Assembly: GCA_001599595.1 (NCBI GenBank)
Contig: BCHH01000003.1
Location: forward strand, 2,168,263-2,232,262
DNA: 64,000 bases
Origin: Beverwykella pulmonaria
Taxonomy: Eukaryota; Ascomycota; Dothideomycetes; Pleosporales; Melanommataceae
Direction of reading: 5' to 3'
The position numbers and the translations under genes were made by a program. Positions within the stretch are counted from its first letter, which is position 1; each line of letters begins with the position of its first letter. This document shows, one piece after another, positions 47,868 through 59,344 of the stretch. The notes under the pieces are model-generated. The model did no database searches. It was given only the letters and a program-made list of their open reading frames with translations, and was not told the origin of the DNA.

Positions 47868-49055
47868 ATGGAAGCCGATTTCTTGCTCAAAATGCCTTTC
47901 AACAACAGCCGCGCCTCGACTCTGGGACACACGTTCCGGTGAGCAACTTTTCTCTTGTCAACCATGAACGAGAAGCAGTGAGACTAATTACAGCACAGAA
48001 ACTTTGATCAAGCCATCATCACGATCAAAGTCGGAAAGTCAGATCCACCAGAGTCCTTCAGCTGCCACAGAACGCTCTTGAGCCGGTGCTCTGCATTCTT
48101 CGACCGCTGCTTCCAGCAAGAAGGCACCTCACCCTACAAGAATGAGGATTCCAGCCTGGAGCTGGAAGACACACACCCCGACGTCTTCGATGCTTTCATG
48201 ATCTGGCTGTACACTGGCCACATACCGCACCATCTCATTGAAGGGAGGAGAGAAGAAGTCACGCCTGTGGCCAGCATCAAAGAAACTAATGGAGCATCCA
48301 CACCTGATCTGAAGGGCCAAGACGATGATGTCGACACCGTTTCTTGGGGAATCAGTCTAGACAACGACGACACAGCCGTAGGCGACCAACATAACGGCGA
48401 CGCCTCAAATGCATCAGAAAGCGGCTCCACCGGCGCCGAGAAGGTACCCGGCGAGGGCGAAAGCGAGAAGAGCGTCCCGCTACCCCCACTACGAGCCACG
48501 TCCGAAAAGACCGAGGCCCCTAAAGAGACGCTCTGCCGCTGCTGCTCACGGCCGTACAAGTGGCGGGGTCTAGAAGGCTTCCTCGAGCGTCGCTTCATCG
48601 CCCTCTACATCTTCGCCAACCGCTACGAGATCCCCGAGCTCCGCCGCGACATCGTCGTCGCGTGGCAAACCAATGATGAGATGCTACAGTCCATGCCCGA
48701 CCACAGCAACGTCATTGCTGCGTATGATGGCCTCCCCCCAAATTCCCCGTTGTGCAGATACTTTCTCGACATGTACAGCGTGTACTGGAACCCAGATAAG
48801 GATACCGAGCAACAGATTGCGCTGCGGTCACAACTGCCACAACCATTCTTGTTTGAACTATCAACTACCCTAGCGAGAGGTGAACGGCCGAAAACGGAGA
48901 AGGAGTGGTGCGAGTTCCATGAGCACGAGACTGACGCCGAAAGGAAGACGTGTCAAGACGAGCTGATGAAGGATCCTGTCGCTGGCAAAGCGCTGAGGAG
49001 AATTCGGGACAGCAAGAGTTGGAAGGGTCTTGTGCTCAAGAAGGGGAAAAGGTAA
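47868..49055 (+). CDS. BTB/POZ domain protein
   Basis: Exons 47868..47938 and 47999..49055 give 375 residues; starting at the in-frame ATG 47892 would give 367. The intron (GTGAGC donor, CTAAT branch, ACAG acceptor) joins TFR to NFDQAIITIKVG. The BTB fold follows: the strand ITIKVG, FSCHRTLLSRCSAFFDRCF, then LELEDTHPDVFDAFMIWLYTG. This matches the many fungal BTB proteins whose partners are unknown; most act as dimerisation or Cul3-adaptor modules. An acidic, Ser/Gly-rich insert (about 120-190) separates the BTB core from a helical C-terminal half (FIALYIFANRYEIPELRRDI). A Cys-rich stretch (CRCCSRPYKW) lies before that half. Confidence 0.82.
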
Positions 49056-49995
49056 AGGGATTATGCTGTTCAGGTCCAGTTTGCAATCATGGGAGGCGAA
49101 CACTGGAGTTTATGGTTCTCATTTTGAAGTTCAAGCAGAACGAAAATCTGTTGAAGAAAGTCCACACGGCTTAGACGGTATATAGATGCGAATTCAACAG
49201 GGCCGCGGGCTGCGACCCTAGTCTACATCATCTTACACCTTATTGAGCATGGCAGAGCTAATGTTATATCATGTAAATCTACTTCCCTGGTGACTGTATA
49301 TTTTCCAGAGCATCGGGTGGCAAGATAACTGCCACGTAGCAATACCTCCTCTCACTTCTCTTTCGTGCTCACTCATCGGGGATCCTCTTAACAACGCCAT
49401 ACAAACCAAGCCAAGCCGCCGAGTCTCCAACGCTTTAACCTTAACCCAGCAACAACCTTGTGCAATCAAGCTTTACTAGCTCCCGATGGTTCAGACCCCC
49501 GTTGTCTGGGAGAAGGTCGCCGGGACCCCGTAGGGATTACAATCGAGCCAAAAGACGGTTCCTCCTGTTCAGCGATCCCGAAGCGGGAACGGTCGTGAAG
49601 AGTAGGGTGATTTATTTGAGGCGCGTAGTGGTGGATCGAAGAAGTTTGTTTACGACATCGAAAAACCGAGGGGCGGAGTATCGTCTTTCGCAGGTTTAGA
49701 TTCACTTACGTCTTGAGAGCATAGATGGAGGAAAGAGTCGTAAAATGCCTACGTTATCAGTTTTCTACAACCTTGAAGAAAAGTCGATCGTTGGTGCAGG
49801 GGCTGTGAGCATACTAGCATGTGTGACAGATCCCTGCAAGACTTACTTATGCGACCAAAGCAAAGTCTTGTTTATGGGGTTAGGAGTGCGGGTATTTGAG
49901 GCTCGTCTATCACCGGCGAATTATATCAAGGTTGCCTTTTCTTGAGTGTCTGCACAAGCATTTGTTCTCTCTTGATTGGAATTTCGAACTTCATT
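49056..49995. other. Intergenic region
   Basis: 0.94 kb between the BTB gene and a decayed oxidoreductase gene. Frames at 49460-49699 and 49745-49945 show no family features. Confidence 0.4.
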
Positions 49996-50920
49996 ATGTG
50001 CAGCTATACAACCTATGATGTCCTAATCATTGGCGGTGGAGCCGCAGGAAACTCCGCCGCCCAAACGCTAGTTCGCCAACGCCATGCCGTTATGTTATTC
50101 GACACTCAAGTTTACCGCTTCGACCCTTCATACATTCTTCACGGTTTGACCGGTGCCGACAGCCTAACTCCCAAACAATAACTCGCCAAGCTTCACAGCG
50201 AGCTCACAATATATGAAAACTACATCTTTGTCAACACCGAAATCGTCAAGATCGAGAAGCTGGATTCGGACACCACGACATTCCAGCTAACGGACAAGGA
50301 TGGAAAAATTATGTTGGACATAGGGTTATTCTCGCTCAAAGTGGTTCTTCTACCTTTTCAGTTGTTGAGGGATATGCGGTGTGTTTGGGCAAGGAATGTG
50401 AGTTTTAATACTGGCGTTCTTGGTATTCAAGATTTTTTCTCAGGGCTACTACGCGAATCCGGTAACTGGCCATGCCCCAATTTGCTCAGCATCTTTGTCG
50501 TCTAGGCAGCCAATGGATGAATAAAGTAACAATATCCACAAATGGTAATTCCAATCTCATGACGACACTGACACTCTCACTCGAAGGTAAAAGGTGGAGG
50601 ACTGATAATCGCAAAATTACCAAACTGTCTCTCCAACCCCCGACCAACCCCGACCAACCCACCATTCTAATTACCTTCGATGGTGGTGAAACGGCCACCC
50701 AAGATTTCATCGGCCACTCTCCAATCTCGCAGCTCAATGGGCCGTTTTTCTAGCAGCTTGGTCTTGCTCTTACTCAGTCGGGAGATTATGACGTTCATGG
50801 CCTTTTTCGGGAGACACCATGGCCGTGTTCAAAGTACTGTCAAATGCAGTAGCTATTGGGGCCCATACATCTGCTGGAATTGCTGTAGCCCTACAGGAGG
50901 AGAAGTGGGGAATCCCACAC
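49996..50920 (+). pseudogene. Decayed FAD-dependent disulfide-oxidoreductase-like gene (thioredoxin reductase-like)
   Basis: The N-terminal FAD-binding motif is clear: YDVLIIGGGAAGNSAAQTL from about 50014. The frame then stops at TAA 50179 and later at a TAG near 50503, both readable as C-to-T changes of CAA and CAG. Family-like blocks continue in shifted frames: NPVTGHAPICSAS near 50460-50495, LGLALTQSGDYDVHGLF near 50760-50815, and finally SNAVAIGAHTSAGIAVAL near 50845-50900, where the family has its conserved NALAAG-type end. The order and spacing fit the fungal thioredoxin reductase-like class often seen in metabolite clusters. The usual Cys pair was not seen. With several stops and frameshifts it cannot make a working enzyme. 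Confidence 0.75.
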
Positions 50921-52604
50921 ATGTTCGGATAGGCTGCATGGTTGGTGCTAGAGTCAAGGGTGTATACGAAGCCGTCGATCGTACTGTATACACAACTAAA
51001 ATCCCTTTTTATATCAACCGTATCATTTCATACATATTCTGTATGAGCTCTCTCAATCGATAACCTTTGGCCCTGAATTTACGCAAAATGTATCGCCATC
51101 GTGGCTGTCCCTGTTCACTGATAGGAACCTTTAGTTACAGTATTTTCTCCAATGCGTCTCTGGCAAACCGAAATTTGGCCAACTCTAAAGACTTGGAGGA
51201 GTTCGCTAAATCAATCCCAGCTAATTCAATAGCTACCTAAAATCTTGCCCCTACAGGCAGCACCAAGACCATTTTTTTTCTGTTTAGAGTTCACACACGA
51301 GAATTTCTGGCTCTTGAATAACCGCTTAGCCTAGAAGAAACCCTAAATACGCTCCTTGTACAACGTTTTAGTCTAACAGGGGTATGGGGACGTTGATTGG
51401 TAGTAGAACGGAGAACGGTTGTGGTTAACTAAACATTGAGGAAAGCAGGACTGACATCAAACACTTATATTCACTGATTTCTCTCCGCAGCCTATGTGAT
51501 ACCCAAAATCCGCCTTATTTTCTACACATCCTACCAGCGGAGTCGCACACTCTATGTAAATGGGCTCGGAGTCTCAGGCGGACGAAATTGAGCATTTGCG
51601 GTGAGTATTTTCCCTCTCTTAGCTACTTGCCACGAATTACATTAAGTAGACAGGGCCTGAGGTGTGGTAAAGCCACTGATAAACGCCAGAATCGGTAGCG
51701 CTTAAAAGAATCTAAAATTAGAATGCGAATACACGGGTCCCAAAAAGCAGTCAATTGTGCTTTTTCATCTTCAACCGCATACGTGAGTGCAACCCTGCCA
51801 CGTGTGCTGAATGTTGCAAGCCGCCTTCGCGATTTTCTGATCCGTAAGCTCGTATCAAGCCCGAATTAGATTTATAGCCCTATGCTCCTGGGCAGCTAGC
51901 AGGGGATCAGGCGAAGTGGGTTGACGAGGAGGTCTCTTAGCCTTGAGCCTAGCAGATGCTTGACTAGTAAAAAATAATCGCTAACGCTAGCGTACTAGGA
52001 GGCTCGGAAACAACAGTCTTTGATCGCGTTGCCCTAGTCAGGGGCTCATCTACAAAATTACGCCCTATAATCGCGTTCCTACAACTCTAAAAAATCATTA
52101 ATATAGGTAGTTCACATGGACATCTACAGCTTCAACTTACAAAAGTCTTCAGGAGGTGATTGTGGGCAGATTAGACGCGATCATTAACAAATTCCCAGGG
52201 GTCACTGTTTTGGGCTTGAGGTCCGGGGGTTTAGGAAATAAGCGATGTTTATCCAGAAAAACCCCTGATTTACGAATCTAACTAATCGGCTCAGGGGCGG
52301 CGCCACAGCGTATAATGCGGGGCTGTCGTGCACGATGGCGTCCTTGGCGAAAATGTTTTGATATTGGTGGTGATGCGGCTGATGCGGATACGGATTTGGC
52401 CGATGCTTAAAGGGTGTACGAGCCCAGCTAGGAATACATCACTTCTCTGTTCGTTATCTTTCGTGTAGACGTTTTCGGACGTCGTTACATTCGCTTTTTG
52501 GAGTGCCTTAATCCTCAAAATTGTAGAATTTCGGTCGTTACAAAGGGACATTCTTTGAGTTGCGGTTTCTACGAAGGTTCTTCTAAAACGATTCAGTCTT
52601 CACG
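50921..52604. other. Gene-poor stretch with repeat copy 2
   Basis: 1.7 kb without supported genes; TA-rich in places and holding the second copy of the dispersed repeat (52014-52184). The last ~150 bp should hold the promoter of the chitin-binding oxidase. Confidence 0.45.
52014..52184 (-). repeat. Dispersed repeat, copy 2
   Basis: Shares an exact 19-mer with 38177-38195 and GACGCGATCAT at the other end. On minus it begins ATGATCGCGTC and then encodes DEPLTRATRSKT around the 19-mer. It is about 55 bp longer than copy 1, the extra lying between the two conserved blocks. Confidence 0.5.
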
Positions 52605-54791
52605 ATGAAGACTTTCTTCAGTCTCGTGGCGGGCTTGCTTTCCCTAGGCTTGGTTTCTGCGCAAGCAGTTTCGACCGATGGAACATGCGGAGGAACAGGT
52701 AAAATTACCTGTCTCGGTAGCAGCTTTGGAACCTGTTGCTCTCAGTAAGCAGTCTATGCAAATGTTGAATTCGATATAATGTTCTAACCGCTTCTCCTAA
52801 CAGGTTTGGATGGTAAGCCACGGAAACACATACTTGGGACTCGCCCTAGACTTATGTATATACTCCTCGGTGGAATGTCTGCTAACGTATCTGCAGGTGT
52901 GGCTCAACCACCGCTCATTGTGGAACTGGGTGTCAATCCGCTTTTGGGTCTTGCACCGGCAGCAACCCTTCAACTTCGGTCAAACAGTCAAGTTCTTCCA
53001 CACGGGCTTCTTCCGCTCCTTCTTCGACGCCAACGAAGAAGGTTTCTACCGATGCGACATGCGGAGGCACAGCGGGATACACTTGCCAAGGATCAACTTT
53101 CGGTAACTGCTGCAGCTCTAGCGGATGGTGTGGTTCTACCACTGCGTAAGTTTTCCTTTGAATCTTTGATATTTGAACTGCGACTGATAAACGGTAGCTA
53201 CTGCGGAGCTGGATGTCAATCAGGATTCGGAACATGCACCGGCACTGGTGTCAGCTCCTCTGCTGTTGTTAGCTCTGTCCGTACATCAAGCACCACCAGG
53301 ACTTCGTCTGCAACGGCTTCCCCGACTGCCTCTCAATCTGCCCAGCAGTGCCTGAACGGAAAGAATGTTCCATATAAGATGATCTCGGACGCCGCGTATG
53401 CAGGTCTTGTCGCCCCCTACAATCTACGCCTTCCCTATAACCCCGCTGTTGTCGTCATTCCAACCACGAATCAGCACATTCAGGATGCCGTATTATGTGC
53501 CTCTCAAGCTGGGTTGAAGGTCCAAGCGAAGTCTGGAGGCCACTCATACGCAAGCTTCAGCTCTGGCGGCAAAGATGGGTCGATGATGATTGATCTTCAA
53601 TCATTGCAGACTGTTTCGGTCGATCAAGCTGGTGTGGCTACCGTGGGTGGGGGTGTTAGGCTCGGAAACCTTGCGAACGGCATATGGAATTCAGGTCAAA
53701 GAGCTCTGTCTCATGGCACCTGCCCTGGGGTTGGCATTGGAGGACATTTCACTCACGGAGGATACGGCCATACGTCGCGTAACTATGGTCTCGCCATGGA
53801 TCAGATTATTGCAGCTGATGTTGTTCTCGCCAACGGCACACTTATCAAGACTTCCTCAAGCCAATCGCCTGACATCTTCTGGGCAATCCGTGGTGCGGCA
53901 GATTCAATCGGCATAGGTATAACCCCCGGGTTCGGATACCACTAAGTCATCTTGCTAATTATACCTTCAGTCACTACGTTCTACCTCCAGACTCGTCCCG
54001 CACCATCAAGCATCACGTACATACAATTCGACTTCTCCGGCATCCTCAGCTCCAAGACAACTTTCACAAACACCTTCCTTCATCTCCAAGACGTAGCAAA
54101 GAACGCCTCCGTTACGGACAGTAAACTTTCATTTGGCGTGTATCTCGACAATTATGGCACCTATAGCCTTAGCGGGGCCTACTTTGGCACCGTCGCAGAG
54201 TTCAACGCCAAAGTTCGACCTGAGCTTCTTCGCACTCTTCCCACGCCCACCGCCACTGTCCAGTCCATGAGTTGGTACGACTATCTCGTCAAAGTTTCTG
54301 GATCAACCACTATTCAAGTGCCAACAACCGGGTACAACGAACATGACAACTTCTTCGCAAAGTCTCTCACTGTTCCTGAAAGCGCTGGTTTAACATCTGC
54401 AGCCCTCAATGCGCTCTACACTTACCTGCAAACCTCTGGTTCCGTAGACTACTTCATCATTATTAATCTCTATGGCGGGCCAGGTTCAGCTATAAACTCC
54501 AAAGATACGACATTTGCAGCATACAAAGACCGCGACAGCCTCTGGGTGTTGCAGAATTATGGATCTACAAGTGCGTCTATTGGATTTGTAAACGGAATCA
54601 ACAGCGCGATCATCAATGCACAGCCGCAGACGAGCTTTGGCGCGTATTTGAACTACGTGGATCCGAGTTACGATGCTGCGACAGCGCATCAGTTGTATTA
54701 TGGAGATGCAGTATATAACAGACTGGCGACGTTGAAAGCGCAGGTTGATCCAAAGAGTGTGTTTTGGAATCCGCAGGCTATTGGGGCTTAG
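52605..54791 (+). CDS. Chitin-binding FAD oxidase (two CBM18 modules plus AA7/BBE-like domain)
   Basis: Five exons, 52605..52744, 52804..52812, 52897..53145, 53198..53916 and 53971..54791, give 645 residues. The signal peptide ends SAQA. Two Cys-rich chitin-binding type 1 modules follow (about 25-65 and 90-146): TCGGTGKITC...CCSQFGWCGS and TCGGTAGYTC...GWCGSTTAYCGAGC, joined by Ser/Thr-rich linkers. The catalytic part is a berberine-bridge-like FAD domain with His248 (SGGHSY) and Cys308 (HGTCPG), the pair that attaches FAD twice in AA7 oligosaccharide oxidases. The reaction expected for the family is oxidation of the reducing end of sugar oligomers to lactones with release of H2O2; the chitin modules point to chito-oligosaccharides. 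The 9-nt exon 2 is needed to complete the first module. Confidence 0.88.
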
Positions 54792-57245
54792 TAGTTGTTC
54801 AGAAGTCGACTTGTAGTGAAATCGCTGCATATTCAGCATTATGAGGACGGACTGGCGTTTATACTATAACAAGGTAGGCCTTGGAAAGGCTATATGGATA
54901 TATGAGGGAAAACGAGGGCGAGTCAAAATTAATAATAATGTCAGAAACAACTTCCTTCTGAACGAACAAAGTTTCAAAATGCATACAGATCATTCCAGTA
55001 CCGTAGTGGTGATCAGCCTCTTCTCCTGAGGAGACGGCCAGCATCGTACCCAGTTCTCTAATTCGGAATGCCGAAGTCTGCTGACGGTCTTGCTCCTCAA
55101 CTTGAAGCCACTACGCGTGATGCTGGGAGCCGTGTTAGGTCGCAGCGCCGGTAACATACCGACTCAGTTCGTGGTGGTGATATCGTATACGGACAGCAGT
55201 AGCCTCATCCAGACGCCGTACGTATTTTGCAGTCTTGCCAAGCATCACGCTCAGGCTCTCCATGAGTGGTTTGATCACTGGTGCGGCGCGTATGTTTTTT
55301 GTCCTATGGCCGGCCGTGACGAAGGAATTCTTAAGATAGCGGCACCAGACTCCAAACCGCCGTTAGTAGAAGTCGCCGCCGTGGCTTGATGTTGTGTGTG
55401 AACGGAACCCACCTTATGTAAAGTATGTTAAGTATTCGTAGCACCTTAATATAACAGTAGGTGGCAGGTAGATAGTTACCAGATCTAGTATATCTGTATT
55501 GCACCGCAGTTCATCCTTCTGGCCCTCCTTAAAACAGTTAGCAAGTCAAAAGGCTGTGTATCGGGGAATTAAATGATCATTGTCCTCGCGGGTTAGGGAT
55601 CACCACATGCCCCCCACCGTGTTCTATGGTGATACTGTCACTTCCATGTTGATGAATCAAGTTCTGTAGATTTGTCTTTGAGAGTCGTTCGGTGGCAGTT
55701 AGATGATAGCGGATGCTCGCTTTGTCTGTAGTTCGCCGCTGTGCGCTTTCTTGGCCTCTTGCTCGGCTTTTTGCGTGGCCTTCTTTGCTTGTCGCCTTAA
55801 TTGAAATTTGGCCATGCTGTCTGAGACTCCCGAGGCAACCGTCTGCCCGATTTACGCTCTCTCGAGTTTCCCGGAGTAGCCGGACAAGCGTATAGGGCAA
55901 GTTGAAATTGTAGAAACTAGCTGAAGTGATTAGAATTGAATGATACTGAGCCATATACGAGATCTAGTCCTGCCTATTAAGCTGGAGTAGATGCAGCAAT
56001 CCAATTGTACGTACAAACTATCAGTCAGGCGCTGATTGCGGTGAAAGGAATGAGACATAATCTGCACGAGGCTTCTAAAGGCTAACAGAAATGCCTTGAG
56101 GATATGGACGTAGAACGAGGCGACCAACAAAAGGATATGCAACAACGAGGATATGCGATAACGCGCGATGCTGAGTGCTCATGGAGCCCAGAGAAAGGGT
56201 GCGGACAGGTATATGGGGAAGGATCGAGGTAGTAGAATCGATGCAGGCTGCGATGTGTAGTGATGAGCGGCCAGACTATGTCGGGGAAACGAGGAGAGGA
56301 CGATTTTCAAATGCTCTCTCCAAGTATACCAACACAAACGTCGATTCAGACAAGTCAATACTACCATGCGTCGCCTGTTAACCTTTTTAGACTTCCCCAG
56401 GGACGTCGTCATGCAAGGCCACCTCTCAATTTTGAGTATCCCAAAACTAGACTCGGAGATTTCAAAGAAATAGGAAATGACAGAGCTCCAAACCACTCCA
56501 TTCTATCCAGACATATATCTTTTTAGTCGTACACCACGAAGCATACCACCGTCTCGAATGCGATTCGAAGAGACAGAAGGCAACGCAGCTATACACTCGT
56601 TGGCTTACATCTTTTGGGCCTACATGGATGAACAACTATTCGGGTCTGTTGCGATCGTTTTCAGTGCCGCAGGGCAGGACGTAGCAAAGGACCAACTCCA
56701 GCCATGCGTGAATGCAGACAGGTTTTTAGACTCTACAGACAAATTCTCATGTAGTTGTGCCATAGTGTGTCTTTACTGCCCTGGGGATGGCCGCAAAAGC
56801 GTGTCAAAGGAAGAAGGGGAGGCCCGGAGAAGACGAAGAGGGTTTTATATACTTATCTCAAGGGAGAAGACGAGATGAGAAGAGATAACCAGACGAGCCT
56901 GAACCTAGAAGAACACTCTACTCGCGTGCTGCGAGGTGCTCTAAAACGGTACAAGTGCCTGGTATCGATGGTCCATGCATGGATCTCGCTCTATTTACCC
57001 CAATCTCGCCTTCCTCATGCTAGTAGAATTTACATTTCCTCGACTCACATTTACCTCCCGCTTTCTTCCCTCCTATCCCCTTCCCCTCCCTCATAAAATC
57101 AATTCTACCGACACCATCCGAAATCAAGACGCCCAACGCCCTACGAACCCGCAATGCCAAGCGAACCCATTTGCAAAGAAAAGTAAAGGGATGATAGATA
57201 ATGCACATATCGAACTTGCGAGATACACGAGGATGGGTATTCGGT
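54792..57245. other. 2.45 kb gene-poor stretch
   Basis: No gene could be supported firmly. A doubtful minus-strand frame is listed at 55577-55954. Frames at 55090-55389, 56477-56878 and 56755-57096 lack motifs. The end nearest 57245 is the 3' side of ERV46. Confidence 0.4.
55577..55954 (-). other. Doubtful small ORF
   Basis: 125 codons from an ATG, with a charged, Ser/Arg/Lys-rich middle and an ending HGGGHVVIPNPRGQ. An overlapping frame also reads well (MAKFQLRRQAKKATQKAEQE). No family, leader or splice site gives support. It could be a remnant or chance. Confidence 0.15.
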
Positions 57246-58790
57246 CTAGTTAGCATGCATCTTCTTGACTTGGTTCACGCCCTCATAGACTGCACGATCA
57301 ATGGCAGCGGCGACGGTTAATGTTCCGCCAATGACGGCACACAGGCCGACGAGGAAGCCGGAGAAGGACTTATCGCGGACTTCACGATTGATGACTTTCA
57401 TGGGGGAGATATCCTAGATAATCTTTAGCACATGGTAATCAAACACAGATGAGGAGTATGGATAGCTTACGTATGAGAAGAAGACGCCCGGAATGCCACC
57501 GCGGGCGTGGATGCGCTCTTTATGGCCAGCCTCCTCATCGCTGCCTCCTGCAAGGCTCCTCCTGTGGCTCGTGACCGAGTATTGATGCGTCTCAATGCTT
57601 CCTTTGTAGCTCTGGTCGATGGTGGCGCCCAAATGGTCACTGGGCCTTGGGGCTGCGCTTTCCCAGCCGAGAGGGAGGTAGGCTGTCGACACCACCTTGA
57701 CGAAGTACATGAAATTGTATGCCATCTCATCCGTGTGCTGATCCGTATTATCGAGCGGATTGATATGGTGGTTTGTCCAACCGCCGGGCCCCGTCGCTAG
57801 GTGGTTCTTGTTCATATTTGCAATCACGGCATCGCTCAGCTTCGGGCCGAAGCGCAGATGATTGATGATGTGAGTAAACGTATGCGACTCGTCCTTGAAG
57901 TAGTTCTCCAGGTCATGGACGTGAAGGTTTCCGTTGGAGAAGGACTTTCCTGGGGCAATGTGGAAGTTGCCAATGACCTTGTTCACGCTGATGGCGCCCT
58001 CGAGACGGCACCCTTCCTTGCGCTGGGCGTCGAGATGTTCGGCGTAGTGTTCGCGCTCGCACTGTTCGACACCTTCGCCGCGGCCGAAGGACCAGGAGAT
58101 CGATGCGTACGCTTCTCGGACTTCGTCGCAGGTGTTGCAGCAGCCTGACTTGACGCCATTGGTTGGAGGGGGTGCGCCGTAGCATTCTCCGCAGTAGTTG
58201 GGGTCGAGATGTTGAGCTTCGTCTTTGTGGCTGTCATGCAGATGTTAGCACATTGATGAATCCGCATAGGACGTAAGCTCTTACAGCTCCAGCGCCGTAG
58301 ACTCAATGGCACTGCTTCCTTCGCTCTCGGGGCTTAACCGCACTTTGCTGACTCCGTGCACAACACCCATCTGTATCTCGCCAGAGACGTCCATGACGTC
58401 GAGTGTGAGCAGCTGGCAGGGCACGCGAGGGAAGGTGATGTTCATGGAGATTTCCATTTTCTCTCCTGCGCCAAATGTTAGCTTCCGTAATTTCTTTGAG
58501 CGATGCGCGTCCCCATTTCAAGCTCTCTTCAATTCCACCACTTTGGCCAAATCACAATCCCAGCTCTCAAGCTCCCTAGAAACAGAAAGCAACCCACCTC
58601 TGCCCTTATCAACCACCAGCTCTGGCCTGACAATCACTCGCCTATAATCCGCCCACTCGCCCCAGACCAGCCAGAAAATAACAATTAAACTCGTAATCGT
58701 GACGATACCGCCCGACGTCGTCCGTATGCGCGCATCCTCGACCGTCTTGGTGAAGGCGTCGAGCCTCGTGAACCGCGATTTGCCCGCCAT
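57246..58790 (-). CDS. ERV46: Erv46, COPII vesicle / ERGIC membrane protein
   Basis: Erv46 pairs with Erv41 to return ER-resident proteins from the Golgi. Four exons, 58598..58790, 58285..58465, 57471..58230 and 57246..57413, give 433 residues, close to yeast Erv46. The N-terminus (KSRFTRLDAFTKTVEDARIR) and first TM helix (IVTITSLIVIFWLVWGEW) are typical, as is LTLDVMDVSGEIQ. The lumenal Cys-rich loop (CGECYGA...GCCNTCDEVREAY) distinguishes Erv46 from Erv41. Near the end lie GGIPGVFFSYDISPMKV, the second TM helix (GFLVGLCAVIGGTLTVAAAI) and a short basic tail. The first intron is 132 bp, the longest in the window's gene models apart from partial BUB2 being close (112). Confidence 0.94.
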
Positions 58791-59344
58791 TGTGTGCGTA
58801 GGAAGTGCGAGGGACTACGGTAGGTCTCTCGTGTAGGTAGAAGTGAGGAGTCGATTCGTAGTAGGGTAGAGGAGGAAGGGAGTACGCGTGGAAATGGCAG
58901 CGTGAAAAAGTGGTGGAGCAATTGGTTTCTCAACACTGGAACCCTTCACTGGCGCAACTCGACGGCGAAGGGAAATGAAAAGAAGGAAAGGAGCACACGC
59001 AGTGCTATGAGTCCTGTCTCATTATAAAGAAGGAGAGGGAAAGTAGGCGAGAGGCGTTGCGAATGCTCACGGATCGGGCTGAATAAAGGACAGCTATGCG
59101 ACTCAAGTGTTTTACGCGGCAGGTACAATTCCCCGGTAGCCCGCTATTACGCAAACGGCTAGACTAGAATATTCTTGGCAAAGAGCACGTGGCCGCATCC
59201 TTCCCATCTACATGCATGCGCAAGAAACAAATTGTGTGAACGCGCAGACGCGCAACTTCAGATGAATTATAAATAAACAAGTAGTTGGGAATCATGTGAA
59301 TCTCAGCGAACTACCACTATAACCAAACTCCTCATCTTGTCTCC
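58791..59344. other. ERV46 upstream / sulfate permease 3' region
   Basis: 554 bp between two minus-strand genes. It holds the ERV46 promoter and the 3' UTR of the SulP gene. Nothing else was recognised. Confidence 0.5.
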
